Shown here: piece after piece, positions 24,384 to 35,087 of the stretch | How the letters are laid out: each line of letters opens with the position of its first letter | Position numbering within the stretch: the stretch's first letter is position 1 | DNA from: an uncultured Collinsella sp. | GTDB taxonomy: Bacteria > Actinomycetota > Coriobacteriia > Coriobacteriales > Coriobacteriaceae | Length of the DNA stretch: 64,000 bases | NCBI GenBank assembly: GCA_937950325.1 | Contig: CALFDJ010000040.1 | Span: forward strand, 1 to 64,000 | Direction of reading: 5' to 3' | Position numbers and translations under genes: made by a program | The notes under the pieces: model-generated | Seen by the model: only the letters and a program-made list of their open reading frames with translations | Databases searched by the model: none | What the model was told of the DNA's origin: nothing

Positions 24384-26198
24384 ATGTACTGTCGACTTCT
24401 TCTCAAACTAATCCTAAGAGACAAGGCCGTATGGATTTGTACGCTCGTTCTCGCTGCAGCCTTTTCCGTCCCCATTGCGTTCAATTCACCCATCTACGGG
24501 CCCTTCTTTATGAAACAGGGCATGCAGAGCTTTGTCGACGCATTCAATACGCGCGCGCCCCAGGCCAGCGGCACAGACCTATCTCCAGAGCAGCAAAATG
24601 ACGCGGAGCTTGCAAGATACGCGAACGCCGCCCTCGCCGCTCAAACCGACGCCGCCTTTCTCGACTCTGCCGAGAGCTACTACGCGCTCATGGACGAAGG
24701 CTTCCAATCCGGGTCCATCGTGGGAGACCGAGAGACCAATGACGCAGACCTCGCGTATTGCCGTGCCCTGAGCAGCTCCGGCATCACGGATATCCCGGCC
24801 TCCGCAAACGACCTGCCATTCCTTTCCTTCCTGCCTTACGCCATTGCCACGGCACCGTCTTTCCTTCCCTTCATCCCCTTCCTTCTCTCGTCGATACTCG
24901 TGCTCGGCGCCACAAGGCCCGGGACCCTGGCGGCGAAGGCGCCCGTGCCCAAATTCCGGCGCCTTATCCAGATCGTGTTTTCGATAATCGTCGCGGGGAC
25001 CGCGATGCTCCTCGCCGGCCTCGCACCCGGGGGCATTTACGCCTTGGCCCTAAACGGCTTCGGGCAAATTGGGTACCCGATCGCCTTCTTCCATGACGGC
25101 GCGCTTACCACCACGACCGCGGGAAACGTCTTCACAGCCCTGCTTCTCGCGCTGCTTGCGGGCGGAACCTTGATATCCGTTTGCTCCGCCGTCCTATCGA
25201 CCGCAACGAGGCGCGTCCTCGCGGGCCCCCTTACCTCCGCGCTGCTTGTCGCGGCCCCGGCATTCCCGTTATTGTCCGATTCGGCACTAGGGCATAATGT
25301 CGTGCTCGGGCTCCTGCCGCTGGCCGTATTCTCGCCTATCGAGGCAACGGGTTACGTGGGATGCTTCCCGACAGAATTCATTGGCTCCGGTTCAGGCAGC
25401 GCATCGATGCTTGCCGTGGCCCTGGCATACGTCGCGGTCTTTTTTGCGGTCGGCGCCGTTGCGACACGTTCCCCCAAACAGTCTGGACCCGCGAAAAAGC
25501 ACCATGGGCTCGAGCTTCTGGACGCGAGCGTGGGATACGGAAGCACGACGATACTTTCAATCGGGTCGCTTTTCCTGAGCCCGGGAACGGCGGCGGGCCT
25601 CGTTGCCCCCAACGGCTCGGGGAAAACCACCCTTCTTGAAGCGCTGTCGGGCCAATTTCCCACCCGTATCCGCTCGGGAAGCCTGGCGGCAGACGGAATC
25701 TGCCAACGTCGATCAGCCGAATTTGCAGAACTCGTCTACCTGAGCTCTTCAGGCGGCACGGATCTCTATCCCACGCTATCGGCCATCGAGCACCTTGCTT
25801 TCGTTAGGGAGGCGTGGAAATCGGCCACCGACATCGACTCGCTCTGCAGCTCCCTCGGAATCTCCCCATATCTCGACAAGCCGACCCGTAAACTCTCGAC
25901 AGGAATGAAGCAGCAGGTAAAGCTTGCCATGGCGATATCGACCGATTGCCCGTACCTCATCCTCGATGAACCGCTGAACGGCCTCGATCCGGGAAAACGG
26001 AAAACCTCCTGCGACGCGATGCGCAGCGAAGTGGCGCGGGGACGCAGCGTGCTCATCTCAAGCCATCTACTCGACGACCTGGCAGACCTTACCAACTCGT
26101 TCTACTTCATCGAAGCCGGCACACTCGTGGAAAAGATCAAGTCGTCCTCGCAGACGCTCAAGCAGGAATACCTCGATACATACGAAGGAGGTGAATGA
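24384..26198 (+). CDS. Fused ABC exporter (permease-ATPase)
   Basis: A 604-aa protein. Residues ~1-365 form a permease with about six helices, including the block IGYPIAFFHDGALTTTTAG that matches the NG-x-G-x(3)-YP blocks of the 740-aa permease. The C-terminal ~235 residues are an ATPase: Walker A APNGSGKTT, signature LSTGMKQQ, Walker B YLILDEPLNGLD, SSHLLDDL. A half-transporter of this design would dimerise. It directly precedes the secreted peptide gene, whose ribosome site lies in its last codons, so it is the most likely exporter of, or immunity factor for, that peptide. Confidence 0.82.
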   Translation: MYCRLLLKLILRDKAVWICTLVLAAAFSVPIAFNSPIYGPFFMKQGMQSFVDAFNTRAPQASGTDLSPEQQNDAELARYANAALAAQTDAAFLDSAESYYALMDEGFQSGSIVGDRETNDADLAYCRALSSSGITDIPASANDLPFLSFLPYAIATAPSFLPFIPFLLSSILVLGATRPGTLAAKAPVPKFRRLIQIVFSIIVAGTAMLLAGLAPGGIYALALNGFGQIGYPIAFFHDGALTTTTAGNVFTALLLALLAGGTLISVCSAVLSTATRRVLAGPLTSALLVAAPAFPLLSDSALGHNVVLGLLPLAVFSPIEATGYVGCFPTEFIGSGSGSASMLAVALAYVAVFFAVGAVATRSPKQSGPAKKHHGLELLDASVGYGSTTILSIGSLFLSPGTAAGLVAPNGSGKTTLLEALSGQFPTRIRSGSLAADGICQRRSAEFAELVYLSSSGGTDLYPTLSAIEHLAFVREAWKSATDIDSLCSSLGISPYLDKPTRKLSTGMKQQVKLAMAISTDCPYLILDEPLNGLDPGKRKTSCDAMRSEVARGRSVLISSHLLDDLADLTNSFYFIEAGTLVEKIKSSSQTLKQEYLDTYEGGE

Positions 26199-26199
26199 C

Positions 26200-26544
26200 A
26201 TGAAACTATTTGAACAGCTGAAGTCCAATGCGTCGCGCATGGCTGTCTACGCCATCCTCGTGGCAACGGCTTTATGCGGAATCGCGGCACCCGTCTATGC
26301 GCTCAACGGGGAGAAAGGCGATGTCGAACCCGCGTACATGGCTTCGACGGTTAAGGACCGGTACAAAGCCTTCTCTGGAGACACGTTTTACGTAGCAGAG
26401 TACGACACGACCTACCGTCAGCTTCGCTACAACAAGGGCTACGACTATCTAGGCGCAGAGGCAATCAGCTATACGTCGGGTTGGTACCGCTCCAACTATG
26501 GACACATAACCCAGTTCAAGTGTAACTACCGTGTGTACAACTAA
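26200..26544 (+). CDS. Secreted Tyr-rich peptide, bacteriocin candidate
   Basis: A 114-aa precursor. A basic N-terminus (MKLFEQLKSNASR) is followed by a hydrophobic core MAVYAILVATALCGIAAP and an A-x-A type cleavage site (VYA, ~residue 34). The mature part is ~80 aa, very rich in Tyr and with one Cys near the end (QFKCNYRVYN). Size, signal peptide and the adjacent ABC genes recall lactococcin-972-like bacteriocins, but I cannot match that family's motif, so this is only a candidate. The start is the ATG at 26200, with AAGGAGGT 7 bp upstream. The TALC stretch is not a proper lipobox. A strong terminator follows. Confidence 0.65.
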   Translation: MKLFEQLKSNASRMAVYAILVATALCGIAAPVYALNGEKGDVEPAYMASTVKDRYKAFSGDTFYVAEYDTTYRQLRYNKGYDYLGAEAISYTSGWYRSNYGHITQFKCNYRVYN

Positions 26545-26558
26545 AGCAACCGGCCGGG

Positions 26559-26594
26559 ACGAGGGGTGACGCAAAAGCGTCGCCCCTCGTTTTT
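26559..26594 (+). terminator. Terminator of the peptide gene
   Basis: A 14-bp stem (26559-26572 with 26577-26590, one G-T pair) closes an AAAA loop and is followed by TTTTT. It lies 14 bp after the stop and just inside the right direct repeat. Confidence 0.9.
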
Positions 26595-26623
26595 AACCAT
26601 GTCAACTGAACCTAGTTCAGTTT

Positions 26624-26687
26624 GGTTGATTTCCGATCTCAGCCGAACACATTGAGCGGAAAGGCCGTTCCCGCAGTCAGTCGAACG
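26624..26687 (+). repeat. 64-bp direct repeat, right copy (candidate attR)
   Basis: Same orientation as 19411-19474, 62/64 identical. It lies 30 bp beyond the terminator of the peptide gene and marks the return to core genes (rpmE). The copy runs directly into a perfect GC-rich palindrome at 26686-26718. Confidence 0.75.
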
Positions 26688-26718
26688 TCCCCGGGGCCCT
26701 TCTCAGGCCCCGGGGACG
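26686..26718. terminator. Perfect GC-rich hairpin, possible terminator
   Basis: CGTCCCCGGGGCC pairs with GGCCCCGGGGACG around a 7-nt loop; GGCATTTTCCC follows. The T tract is short. The arm also contains the GGGGAC core seen in the REP-like elements. Confidence 0.5.
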
Positions 26719-26840
26719 GCATTTTCCCAGTTGAAGGAACGGTGGAGATGTGTTTCGATGGGTCAGATTCGTGTCGTTCCGAAAAGACCGTGAACCTTTT
26801 GTGGGACACGCGGCGCCGTGGTACCATAGCCGAGTTTGTT

Positions 26841-26904
26841 GTCTTGGTCGGAAACCAAGACGCCTTATGCGCTGATCGGTAACCAGCGCCTGACCAATAA
26901 GGAG
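26841..26904 (+). promoter_or_regulatory. rpmE leader with ribosome-site pairing
   Basis: Two hairpins in a row carry similar loops: GTCTTGGT-CGGAA-ACCAAGAC (26841-26861) and GCGCTG-ATCGGTAAC-CAGCGC (26869-26889). CCTTAT (26863-26868) can pair with ATAAGG (26897-26902), which overlaps the AAGGAG ribosome site and encloses the second hairpin. Autogenous leaders are known for L31 in several phyla; that this is one is inference. Confidence 0.6.
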
Positions 26905-26911
26905 TCCTACC

Positions 26912-27337
26912 ATGAAGCAGGGTATTCATCCCCAGTATGTCGAGTGCACGGTGACGTGCTCCTGCGGCAACACCTTCAAGACGCACGCTACCGTGTCCGA
27001 GATGAAGGTCGAGCTTTGCAACGAGTGCCACCCGTTCTACACCGGCCAGCAGAAGTTCGTCGACACCGGTGGACGCGTCCAGCGCTTCGCCGACAAGTTC
27101 GGTGGCGCCGCTGCCGCCCAGCTCAAGAAGGCTGAGGAGGCCAAGGCTGCCAAGGCCGCCAAGGCTGCTGAGGCCGAGGCTGCTCGCAAGGCCGCCGCTG
27201 AGGCTAAGGCTGCCGAGAAGGCTAAGCGTGCCGCTAAGTTCGCCGAGGAGGCTGCCAAGCAGGCCGCCGAGGCTCCCGCAGAGGCTCCCGTCGAGGAGGC
27301 CGCTGCCGAGGCCGAGACCACCGAGGCCGCTGAGTAA
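26912..27337 (+). CDS. rpmE: 50S ribosomal protein L31 with long Ala/Lys/Glu tail
   Basis: The first ~70 residues are canonical zinc-type L31 (MKQGIHPQYVECTVTCSCGN ... ELCNECHPFYTGQQKFVDTGGRV), with Cys at the zinc positions. The protein then continues for ~70 residues of Ala, Lys and Glu (LKKAEEAKAAKAAKAAE ...), probably a charged helix, doubling the usual ~70-80 aa length. L17 in this window has a similar tail. The gene is preceded by a structured leader and followed by a terminator. Confidence 0.93.
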   Translation: MKQGIHPQYVECTVTCSCGNTFKTHATVSEMKVELCNECHPFYTGQQKFVDTGGRVQRFADKFGGAAAAQLKKAEEAKAAKAAKAAEAEAARKAAAEAKAAEKAKRAAKFAEEAAKQAAEAPAEAPVEEAAAEAETTEAAE

Positions 27338-27372
27338 ATAGCTCGCCGCGGAATCGCTCGCATTCATGGCAT

Positions 27373-27409
27373 AAGGGCCGTGCATCCGTTTGGGTGCGCG
27401 GCCCTTTTT
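27373..27409 (+). terminator. rpmE terminator
   Basis: AAGGGCCG pairs with CGGCCCTT, with an inner TGCATCC / GGGTGCG stem, followed by a T tract (TTTTTCTTTTT). Confidence 0.88.
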
Positions 27410-27418
27410 CTTTTTAAA

Positions 27419-27450
27419 TTAGTGCAAACTAACCTGTCCCCATGGCACCA
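27419..27450. repeat. REP-like element, AACCTGTCCCC core
   Basis: AAACTAACCTGTCCCCAT lies between short GTGC / GCAC arms. Related to 13510, 27482, 39605 and 57655. Confidence 0.5.
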
Positions 27451-27481
27451 CATGGCAGAGAGGCGGCGTTTGCCCAGATAG

Positions 27482-27516
27482 ACCTGCCAAAATTAACCTG
27501 TCCCATTGTGGCAGGT
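27482..27516. repeat. REP-like element ACCTGCCA-core-TGGCAGGT
   Basis: Perfect 8-bp arms ACCTGCCA / TGGCAGGT flank AAATTAACCTGTCCCATTG. A close copy lies at 39605-39641, just upstream of the serine recombinase. Confidence 0.65.
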
Positions 27517-27646
27517 TGGTCGTAGTTATTACGTGGCGGTCGAGCTCGACCGTATAGGCCGTGCCTTGTTTGGCTAAAGTACAATCATCTGTGTTTAACT
27601 CGCCCGCAGCTGCACGGCGTGGGCGATGGCCAAAAAGGAAAACCAC

Positions 27647-30453
<2,807 letters not shown>

Positions 30454-30454
<1 letters not shown>

Positions 30455-31602
30455 TGGCTGAGGCTTTAGAGGTAACGCCCGCCGAGCTGGACGCGTTCGC
30501 GGACCGGCTCGGCGAGGTCGAGTCGTATCTCCATTTGGACGAAAAGCGCACGCGCGTGACCGAGCTCGAGGCCAAAAGTGTTGCCCCTGGCTTTTGGGAT
30601 GACGCCGACGCCGCCCGTGCCACCATGGAGGAGATCGCGCGTACCAAGGAAGATATCGCTGCCGTGGACACCGCGCGCGGCGAGCTTTCCGATGCCCGCG
30701 CCGCGCTGGAGCTTGCCGAGGAGATGGGGGATGACCCCGACGCCGTCGCCCTTCGCGAGGAGGCTACAGCCACGGCTGAGCGCCTGGCCCGTGCCATCGA
30801 TGAGCTTGAGCTTTCGAGCTGGTTTACCGGTGAGTTCGATCACGGCGATGCCATTGTGACCATCAAGCCCGGACAGGGTGGTCTGGAGGCCCAGGACTGG
30901 ACCTTCATGCTCTTTAAGATGTACATGAAGTACTGCCAGCGTCGCGGCTGGAAGGTCACCATCAACGACTGTCCCGCGGCCGAGGTTATCGGCATCGACC
31001 GCGCGACCTTTACCGTCGAGGGCAAGGACGCATTTGGCATGCTGCGCGCCGAGGCCGGCGTCCACCGCTTGGTTCGCATTAGCCCCACCGACGACAAGAA
31101 GCGCCGCCAGACCACGTTTGCCGGCGTCGAGGTCATCCCCGTGCTACCCGATGATATCGACATCGAAATCAGTCCCGATGACATCCGCGTGGACGTGTAC
31201 CACGCGAGTGGCCCGGGCGGTCAGGGCGTTAACACCACCGACTCCGCCGTGCGCGTGACGCATTTCCCCAGCGGCATTGTGGTCACCTGCCAAAACGAGC
31301 GCAGCCAGATTCAAAACAAGGCCGCGTGCATGCAGATCCTCAAGGCTCGCCTGTACGAGATTGAGCTCGAGAAGCGCGCCGAGGCGCTCGATGAGATCCG
31401 CGGGCCCAAGACCACGATTGGTTTTGGCAACCAGATTCGCAGCTACGTGCTCTACCCGTATCAGATGGTTAAGGACCTGCGCACGGGCGTTGAGACCAGC
31501 AACGTCGAGGCAGTTCTTGACGATGGCGACCTGGACCCGTTTGTTATTGGCTACCATCGCTGGGCTACCGGCAACGCCGATGCAGAAGGCTCGGAGGTCT
31601 AA
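30454..31602 (+). CDS. prfB: Peptide chain release factor 2, SPF motif altered
   Basis: RF2 releases peptides at UGA and UAA. The 382-aa product has the GGQ catalytic loop (GPGGQGVN, 255-257). The codon-recognition tripeptide, normally SPF, reads S-P-T at residues 210-212 (RISPTDDKKRRQTTF), and the His of RRHTSF is Gln; the latter I believe is common in actinobacteria. There is no programmed frameshift: the frame is continuous from the ATG. The gene starts within the secA stop codon. Confidence 0.94.
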
Positions 31603-31663
31603 AACATCGGGCGGCTTCAAGCCGATGCCAAGCCCAACGGTTGGACGGGTTTGTATCCAGAAT

Positions 31664-31687
31664 AAACCCTGCGCAGGGGTGGTTTTT
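31664..31687 (+). terminator. Probable prfB terminator
   Basis: AAACC pairs with GGTTT around an inner CTGCGCAG palindrome with a 4-nt bulge, ending in five T residues. The imperfect stem lowers confidence. Confidence 0.5.
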
Positions 31688-31726
31688 GTCCGGCGAATCG
31701 GTAGAATCGAATACAAGAAGAAGTTC

Positions 31727-31755
31727 AAAGCGCATCCGATGGGGTGCGCTTTTTT
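31727..31755 (+). terminator. Terminator just upstream of the YitT gene
   Basis: AAAGCGCATCC pairs with GGGTGCGCTTT (one G-T pair) around a 4-nt loop, followed by a T run to 31755. It lies 8 bp before the GGGAGG ribosome site of the next gene, so it may act as an attenuator for it. Confidence 0.7.
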
Positions 31756-31767
31756 GAGGGAGGCAGC

Positions 31768-32658
31768 ATGGCATATCGTCTGGACATCAAGCGCATTCTT
31801 TCGATGAACTTCTTTCACGACCTGCCCCAGATCATGTTGGGGTGTGCCTTGGCCGCCATCGCGACCGACTTGTTTTTGATTCCCAACGGTCTTGCCGCCG
31901 GTGGCGTTACGGGCCTTGCCACCATTATCCAGGCGGTCGGCGCGGCGCGCGGCCTATCGCTTCCCGTTGGTATTCAGACGATCGTGATGAACGCCTTGCT
32001 GTTGTTGGTCGTTATGCGCGAGGGCGGCATGTTCTACGTGGTGCAGACCGCGACGGGCTTTGTGCTGCTGGGCTTCTTTACCGATCTGTTCGCCCCGTTT
32101 GTAGCACCTCTGGCGGATGCGGACCTGATGCTCCCTGCCATGTGGGGCGGCATTATTACGGGCATCGGTTACGGCATGGTGTTGCGCGCCGGCGCCAACA
32201 CCGGCGGCTCGGACACGATTGGCCAAATCATCTCGCGTAACACCTCGCTGCCGGTGGGCTCGACCGTCATGGCGATCGATGTTGCCGTATGCGCGCTATC
32301 GGCTCCGGTCTTTTCAATCGAAAACGCACTGTATGCAGGCCTTTCGATGGTCATTAGCGGCTACGTGATCGATGCCGTGGTCGATGGTGGCAACAAACGC
32401 CGTATGGTACTCATCATCTCGGACAAGTTCCCTGATATCGCTGCCGATATCATGTATGGCCTGGGTCGTGGTTGTACCAAGTTTAAGGCGACTGGCATGT
32501 ATTCGGGTGCCGAGAAGCCAGTGGTTATGGTCATCGTGAGCCGTCGAGAGCTCAATACCCTCAAGACGATCGTGCGCGAGCGCGATCCTCATGCCATCGT
32601 AACGGTCGCTGACGTTACGGAAGCCTTCGGCGAGGGATTCAAGGACATTAGCGCGTAG
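31768..32658 (+). CDS. YitT family membrane protein
   Basis: A 296-aa protein with an N-terminal membrane domain of five or six helices (IMLGCALAAIATDLFLIPNGLAAGGVTGLA is split over the first) and a C-terminal ~80-residue soluble DUF2179 domain (ALYAGLSMVISGYVIDAVVDGG then RRMVLIISDKFPDIAADI). YitT-type proteins are widespread in Firmicutes and actinobacteria; the transported substrate is unknown. A GGGAGG site precedes the ATG at 31768. Confidence 0.85.
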   Translation: MAYRLDIKRILSMNFFHDLPQIMLGCALAAIATDLFLIPNGLAAGGVTGLATIIQAVGAARGLSLPVGIQTIVMNALLLLVVMREGGMFYVVQTATGFVLLGFFTDLFAPFVAPLADADLMLPAMWGGIITGIGYGMVLRAGANTGGSDTIGQIISRNTSLPVGSTVMAIDVAVCALSAPVFSIENALYAGLSMVISGYVIDAVVDGGNKRRMVLIISDKFPDIAADIMYGLGRGCTKFKATGMYSGAEKPVVMVIVSRRELNTLKTIVRERDPHAIVTVADVTEAFGEGFKDISA

Positions 32659-32866
32659 GGTCGACCGCGTTCCATCCAAAAGACGTTCACATTGATAAAC
32701 CGTTTCATCAGCGGTTCTGCCTGCTAAATTGTTCAAATAATGATAAAAACTCTGGTAAAGCCATCAGTTTCCAGCATAATGAATGACGTACGTGCATTGC
32801 GGCTGTGTTGGGACTACCTTTCCGTGCCGTGCGCATTTTGTCTAATGAGGATGAAAGGAAGGCACA

Positions 32867-33697
32867 ATGAGCGACGAAGAGCTCAAAAAGGTTGCCAACG
32901 AGGTAAGGAAGGGCATCGTCACCGGAGTGCACGCTGCCAAGTCCGGCCATCCGGGCGGTTCGCTCGGCGCTGCCGACATCATGACCTATCTGTACTTTGA
33001 GGAAATGAACGTCGACCCGGCCGATCCCCGCAAGGCCGACCGCGATCGCTTTGTGCTCTCCAAGGGCCACTGTGCTCCGGGTCTGTACGCCGTGCTCGCC
33101 GAGCGCGGGTTCTTCCCCAAGGAGGACCTCGAGACGCTGCGTCATATCGGCAGCCACCTGCAGGGCCATCCCAACATGAACGACACCCCGGGCGTCGATA
33201 TGTCCACCGGCTCGCTGGGCCAGGGCATCTCCGCCGCCGTGGGCATGGCGGTTGCCGCCAAGCACTGGGGTGATACTTACCGCACGTACGCCCTGCTGGG
33301 CGATGGCGAGAGCGAGGAGGGCCAGGTCTGGGAGGCCGCCATGTTTGCCGGCAACCAGCAGCTCGATAACCTCTGCGTGATCGTCGACCACAACGGCCTG
33401 CAGATCGACGGCCCCGTCGAGGAGGTCAACGACCCCATGCCGCTCGCCGACAAGTTCCGCGCCTTTAAGTTCCACGTGGTGGAGCTCGCCGACGGCAACG
33501 ACTTCGACCAGATCCGCGCCGCCTTTGCCGAGGCTCGCGCTACCAAGGGCCAGCCGACCGCCATTATCGCCGAGACCATGAAGGGCAAGGGCGTTTCCTT
33601 TATGGAGAACCAGGTGGGTTGGCACGGTAAGGCCCCCAACGATGAACAGTTTGAGCAGGCCATGGCAGAGCTCACGGCCGCCGGAGAGGAGCTCTAG
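32867..33697 (+). CDS. Transketolase, N-terminal subunit
   Basis: The thiamine-diphosphate-binding half of a split transketolase (276 aa), moving C2 units in the pentose phosphate pathway. Motifs: KSGHPGGSLGAADIM, SKGHCAPGLYAVLAERG and the ThDP motif GDGESEEGQVWEAAMFA ending in DHNG. The partner half starts 2 bp later. Split transketolases are frequent in anaerobes. An AAAGGAAGG site precedes the ATG. Confidence 0.93.
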   Translation: MSDEELKKVANEVRKGIVTGVHAAKSGHPGGSLGAADIMTYLYFEEMNVDPADPRKADRDRFVLSKGHCAPGLYAVLAERGFFPKEDLETLRHIGSHLQGHPNMNDTPGVDMSTGSLGQGISAAVGMAVAAKHWGDTYRTYALLGDGESEEGQVWEAAMFAGNQQLDNLCVIVDHNGLQIDGPVEEVNDPMPLADKFRAFKFHVVELADGNDFDQIRAAFAEARATKGQPTAIIAETMKGKGVSFMENQVGWHGKAPNDEQFEQAMAELTAAGEEL

Positions 33698-33698
33698 G

Positions 33699-34640
33699 AT
33701 GGCAGACGTCAAGAAAATCGCCACGCGCGTAAGCTACGGCGAGGCCCTCGTCGAGCTCGCCAACGAGCACGATGACTTTGTGGTCCTCGACGCCGACCTG
33801 GCTGCCGCCACGCAGACCGGCAAGTTCAAGGCAGCCTGCCCCGACCGCTTCTTCGATGTGGGCATTGCCGAGAGCAACCTGATGGGCGTCGCCGCCGGTA
33901 TCGCGACCACCGGCCGCGTTGCCTTCGCGAGCACCTTTGCCATGTTCGCTGCCGGTCGCGCCTTTGAGCAGGTCCGCAACTCCATCGGCTACCCGCACCT
34001 CAACGTTAAGATCGGTGCCACGCATGCCGGTATCTCGGTGGGCGAGGATGGCGCCACGCACCAGTGCTGCGAGGATATTGCCCTCATGCGCGTCATCCCC
34101 GGCATGACTGTGATCGTTCCTGCCGACGACGTCGAGGCCCGCGCCGTAACGCGCGCCGCCTACGAGTGCGACGGTCCGGTGTACATGCGCTTTGCCCGTC
34201 TGGCCTCGCCGGTTATCAACGATCCCGAGACCTACAAGTTCGAGTTGGGTAAGGGCATTGTCATGCGCGAGGGCGCCGATGTGACCATCATCGCCTGCGG
34301 CCTGATGGTCGGCGAGGCTCTCGAGGCCGCCGAGCAGCTCGCTGCCGAGGGCATCGACGCCGAGGTCATCAACATGCACACCATCAAGCCCATCGACGCC
34401 GACCTGATCGTCAAGAGCGCCACCAAGACCGGCCACGTCGTGACCGTCGAGGAGCACTCTGTGATCGGTGGCCTGGGCAGCGCCGTTGCCGACGTCCTGT
34501 GCGAGCAGTGCCCGACGCCCCTCAAGAAGATCGGCGTCAACGACATCTTCGGTGAGTCTGGCCCGGGTGCCGAGCTCTTGCACAAGTATGGCCTGGACGC
34601 CGCCAACATCGTGACGACCACCAAAGAGTTCTTGGCCTAG
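33699..34640 (+). CDS. Transketolase, C-terminal subunit
   Basis: The pyrimidine-binding and C-terminal domains of the split enzyme (313 aa): RVSYGEALVELA, DADLAAATQTGKF, FDVGIAESNLMGVAAGIA with the catalytic Glu, and the C-terminal VTVEEHSVIGGLGSAVA. The ribosome site GGAGAGGA lies inside the end of the N-terminal subunit gene, so translation is coupled, as expected for a 1:1 complex. Confidence 0.93.
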   Translation: MADVKKIATRVSYGEALVELANEHDDFVVLDADLAAATQTGKFKAACPDRFFDVGIAESNLMGVAAGIATTGRVAFASTFAMFAAGRAFEQVRNSIGYPHLNVKIGATHAGISVGEDGATHQCCEDIALMRVIPGMTVIVPADDVEARAVTRAAYECDGPVYMRFARLASPVINDPETYKFELGKGIVMREGADVTIIACGLMVGEALEAAEQLAAEGIDAEVINMHTIKPIDADLIVKSATKTGHVVTVEEHSVIGGLGSAVADVLCEQCPTPLKKIGVNDIFGESGPGAELLHKYGLDAANIVTTTKEFLA

Positions 34641-34687
34641 AGCAGCCATCGCTCAATCGGCAACAAGCCAATCGCATTCAAATGCAG

Positions 34688-34722
34688 ACAGGGGCGTCCT
34701 CAAAGAGGGCGGCCCTGTTTTA
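34688..34722 (+). terminator. Transketolase operon terminator
   Basis: The stem ACAGGGG-CGTCCTC pairs with GAGGGCG-GCCCTGT around AAA, then TTTTA. It lies 47 bp after the stop. Confidence 0.8.
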
Positions 34723-34861
34723 TATTTCAGCTAAATCAGAGCCGCACCAAGCGAGGCATTCTCCGGGAAGAGAGCCCAGTACAGCAAAGTGCAATTCAGA
34801 CCCTTCTAACTTTGTATATGCAGCACCCCAAGATAAATGCGGCGGCCCCTTAGTAGCCGCA

Positions 34862-34984
34862 GGCCGGGCACAGGGTTACTCTCCAAATCTTTCCGCAGGA
34901 CGGAGGAGTCCCCGCCGCACGTAGTGCGCAGCGGAGGCTCCGACATGTCCGAGGACGATTTGGAGAGTAACCCTGTGTCCGGCC
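34862..34984. repeat. 123-bp palindromic element with 28-bp arms
   Basis: Arms 34862-34889 and 34957-34984 pair over 28 bp with one G-T. They begin GGCCGGGCACAGGGTTACTC. The 67-nt centre has further self-complementarity (CGCAC-GTA-GTGCG near 34916-34928). It has no T tract, so it is more like a mobile palindromic repeat or a long RNA hairpin than a terminator. Confidence 0.75.
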
Positions 34985-35087
34985 GGAGGGACCCAAACAC
35001 GGCCATGCTTCTTATGTGCAGCAAAGCTAATGCTGCTAAAATACTAAGCGCTCATGTAGTTTAAACGCACGACGATAAGGAGCACCA

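Larger units (their letters stand above)
26545..26911. other. 367-bp gap: island edge and rpmE leader
   Basis: In order it holds the peptide terminator, the palindrome CTGAACCTAGTTCAG, the right 64-bp repeat, a perfect 13-bp GC-rich hairpin (26686-26718), about 120 bp without recognised features, and the structured rpmE leader. No gene is seen. Confidence 0.75.
27338..27646. other. 309-bp gap between rpmE and secA
   Basis: It contains the rpmE terminator, two REP-like elements (27419-27450 and 27482-27516) and ~130 bp that should hold the secA promoter (a -10-like TACAAT occurs near 27588). No further gene is seen. Confidence 0.65.
34641..35087. other. 447-bp gap upstream of ftsE
   Basis: After the transketolase terminator there are ~140 bp without recognised features, then the 123-bp palindromic element (34862-34984) and ~100 bp that should contain the ftsE promoter. 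No gene is credible. Confidence 0.65.

Noticed and set aside
26200..26300. Lipoprotein signal in the secreted peptide
   Set aside because: The Cys is preceded by T-A-L, which does not fit the lipobox; an A-x-A cleavage site follows ten residues later.
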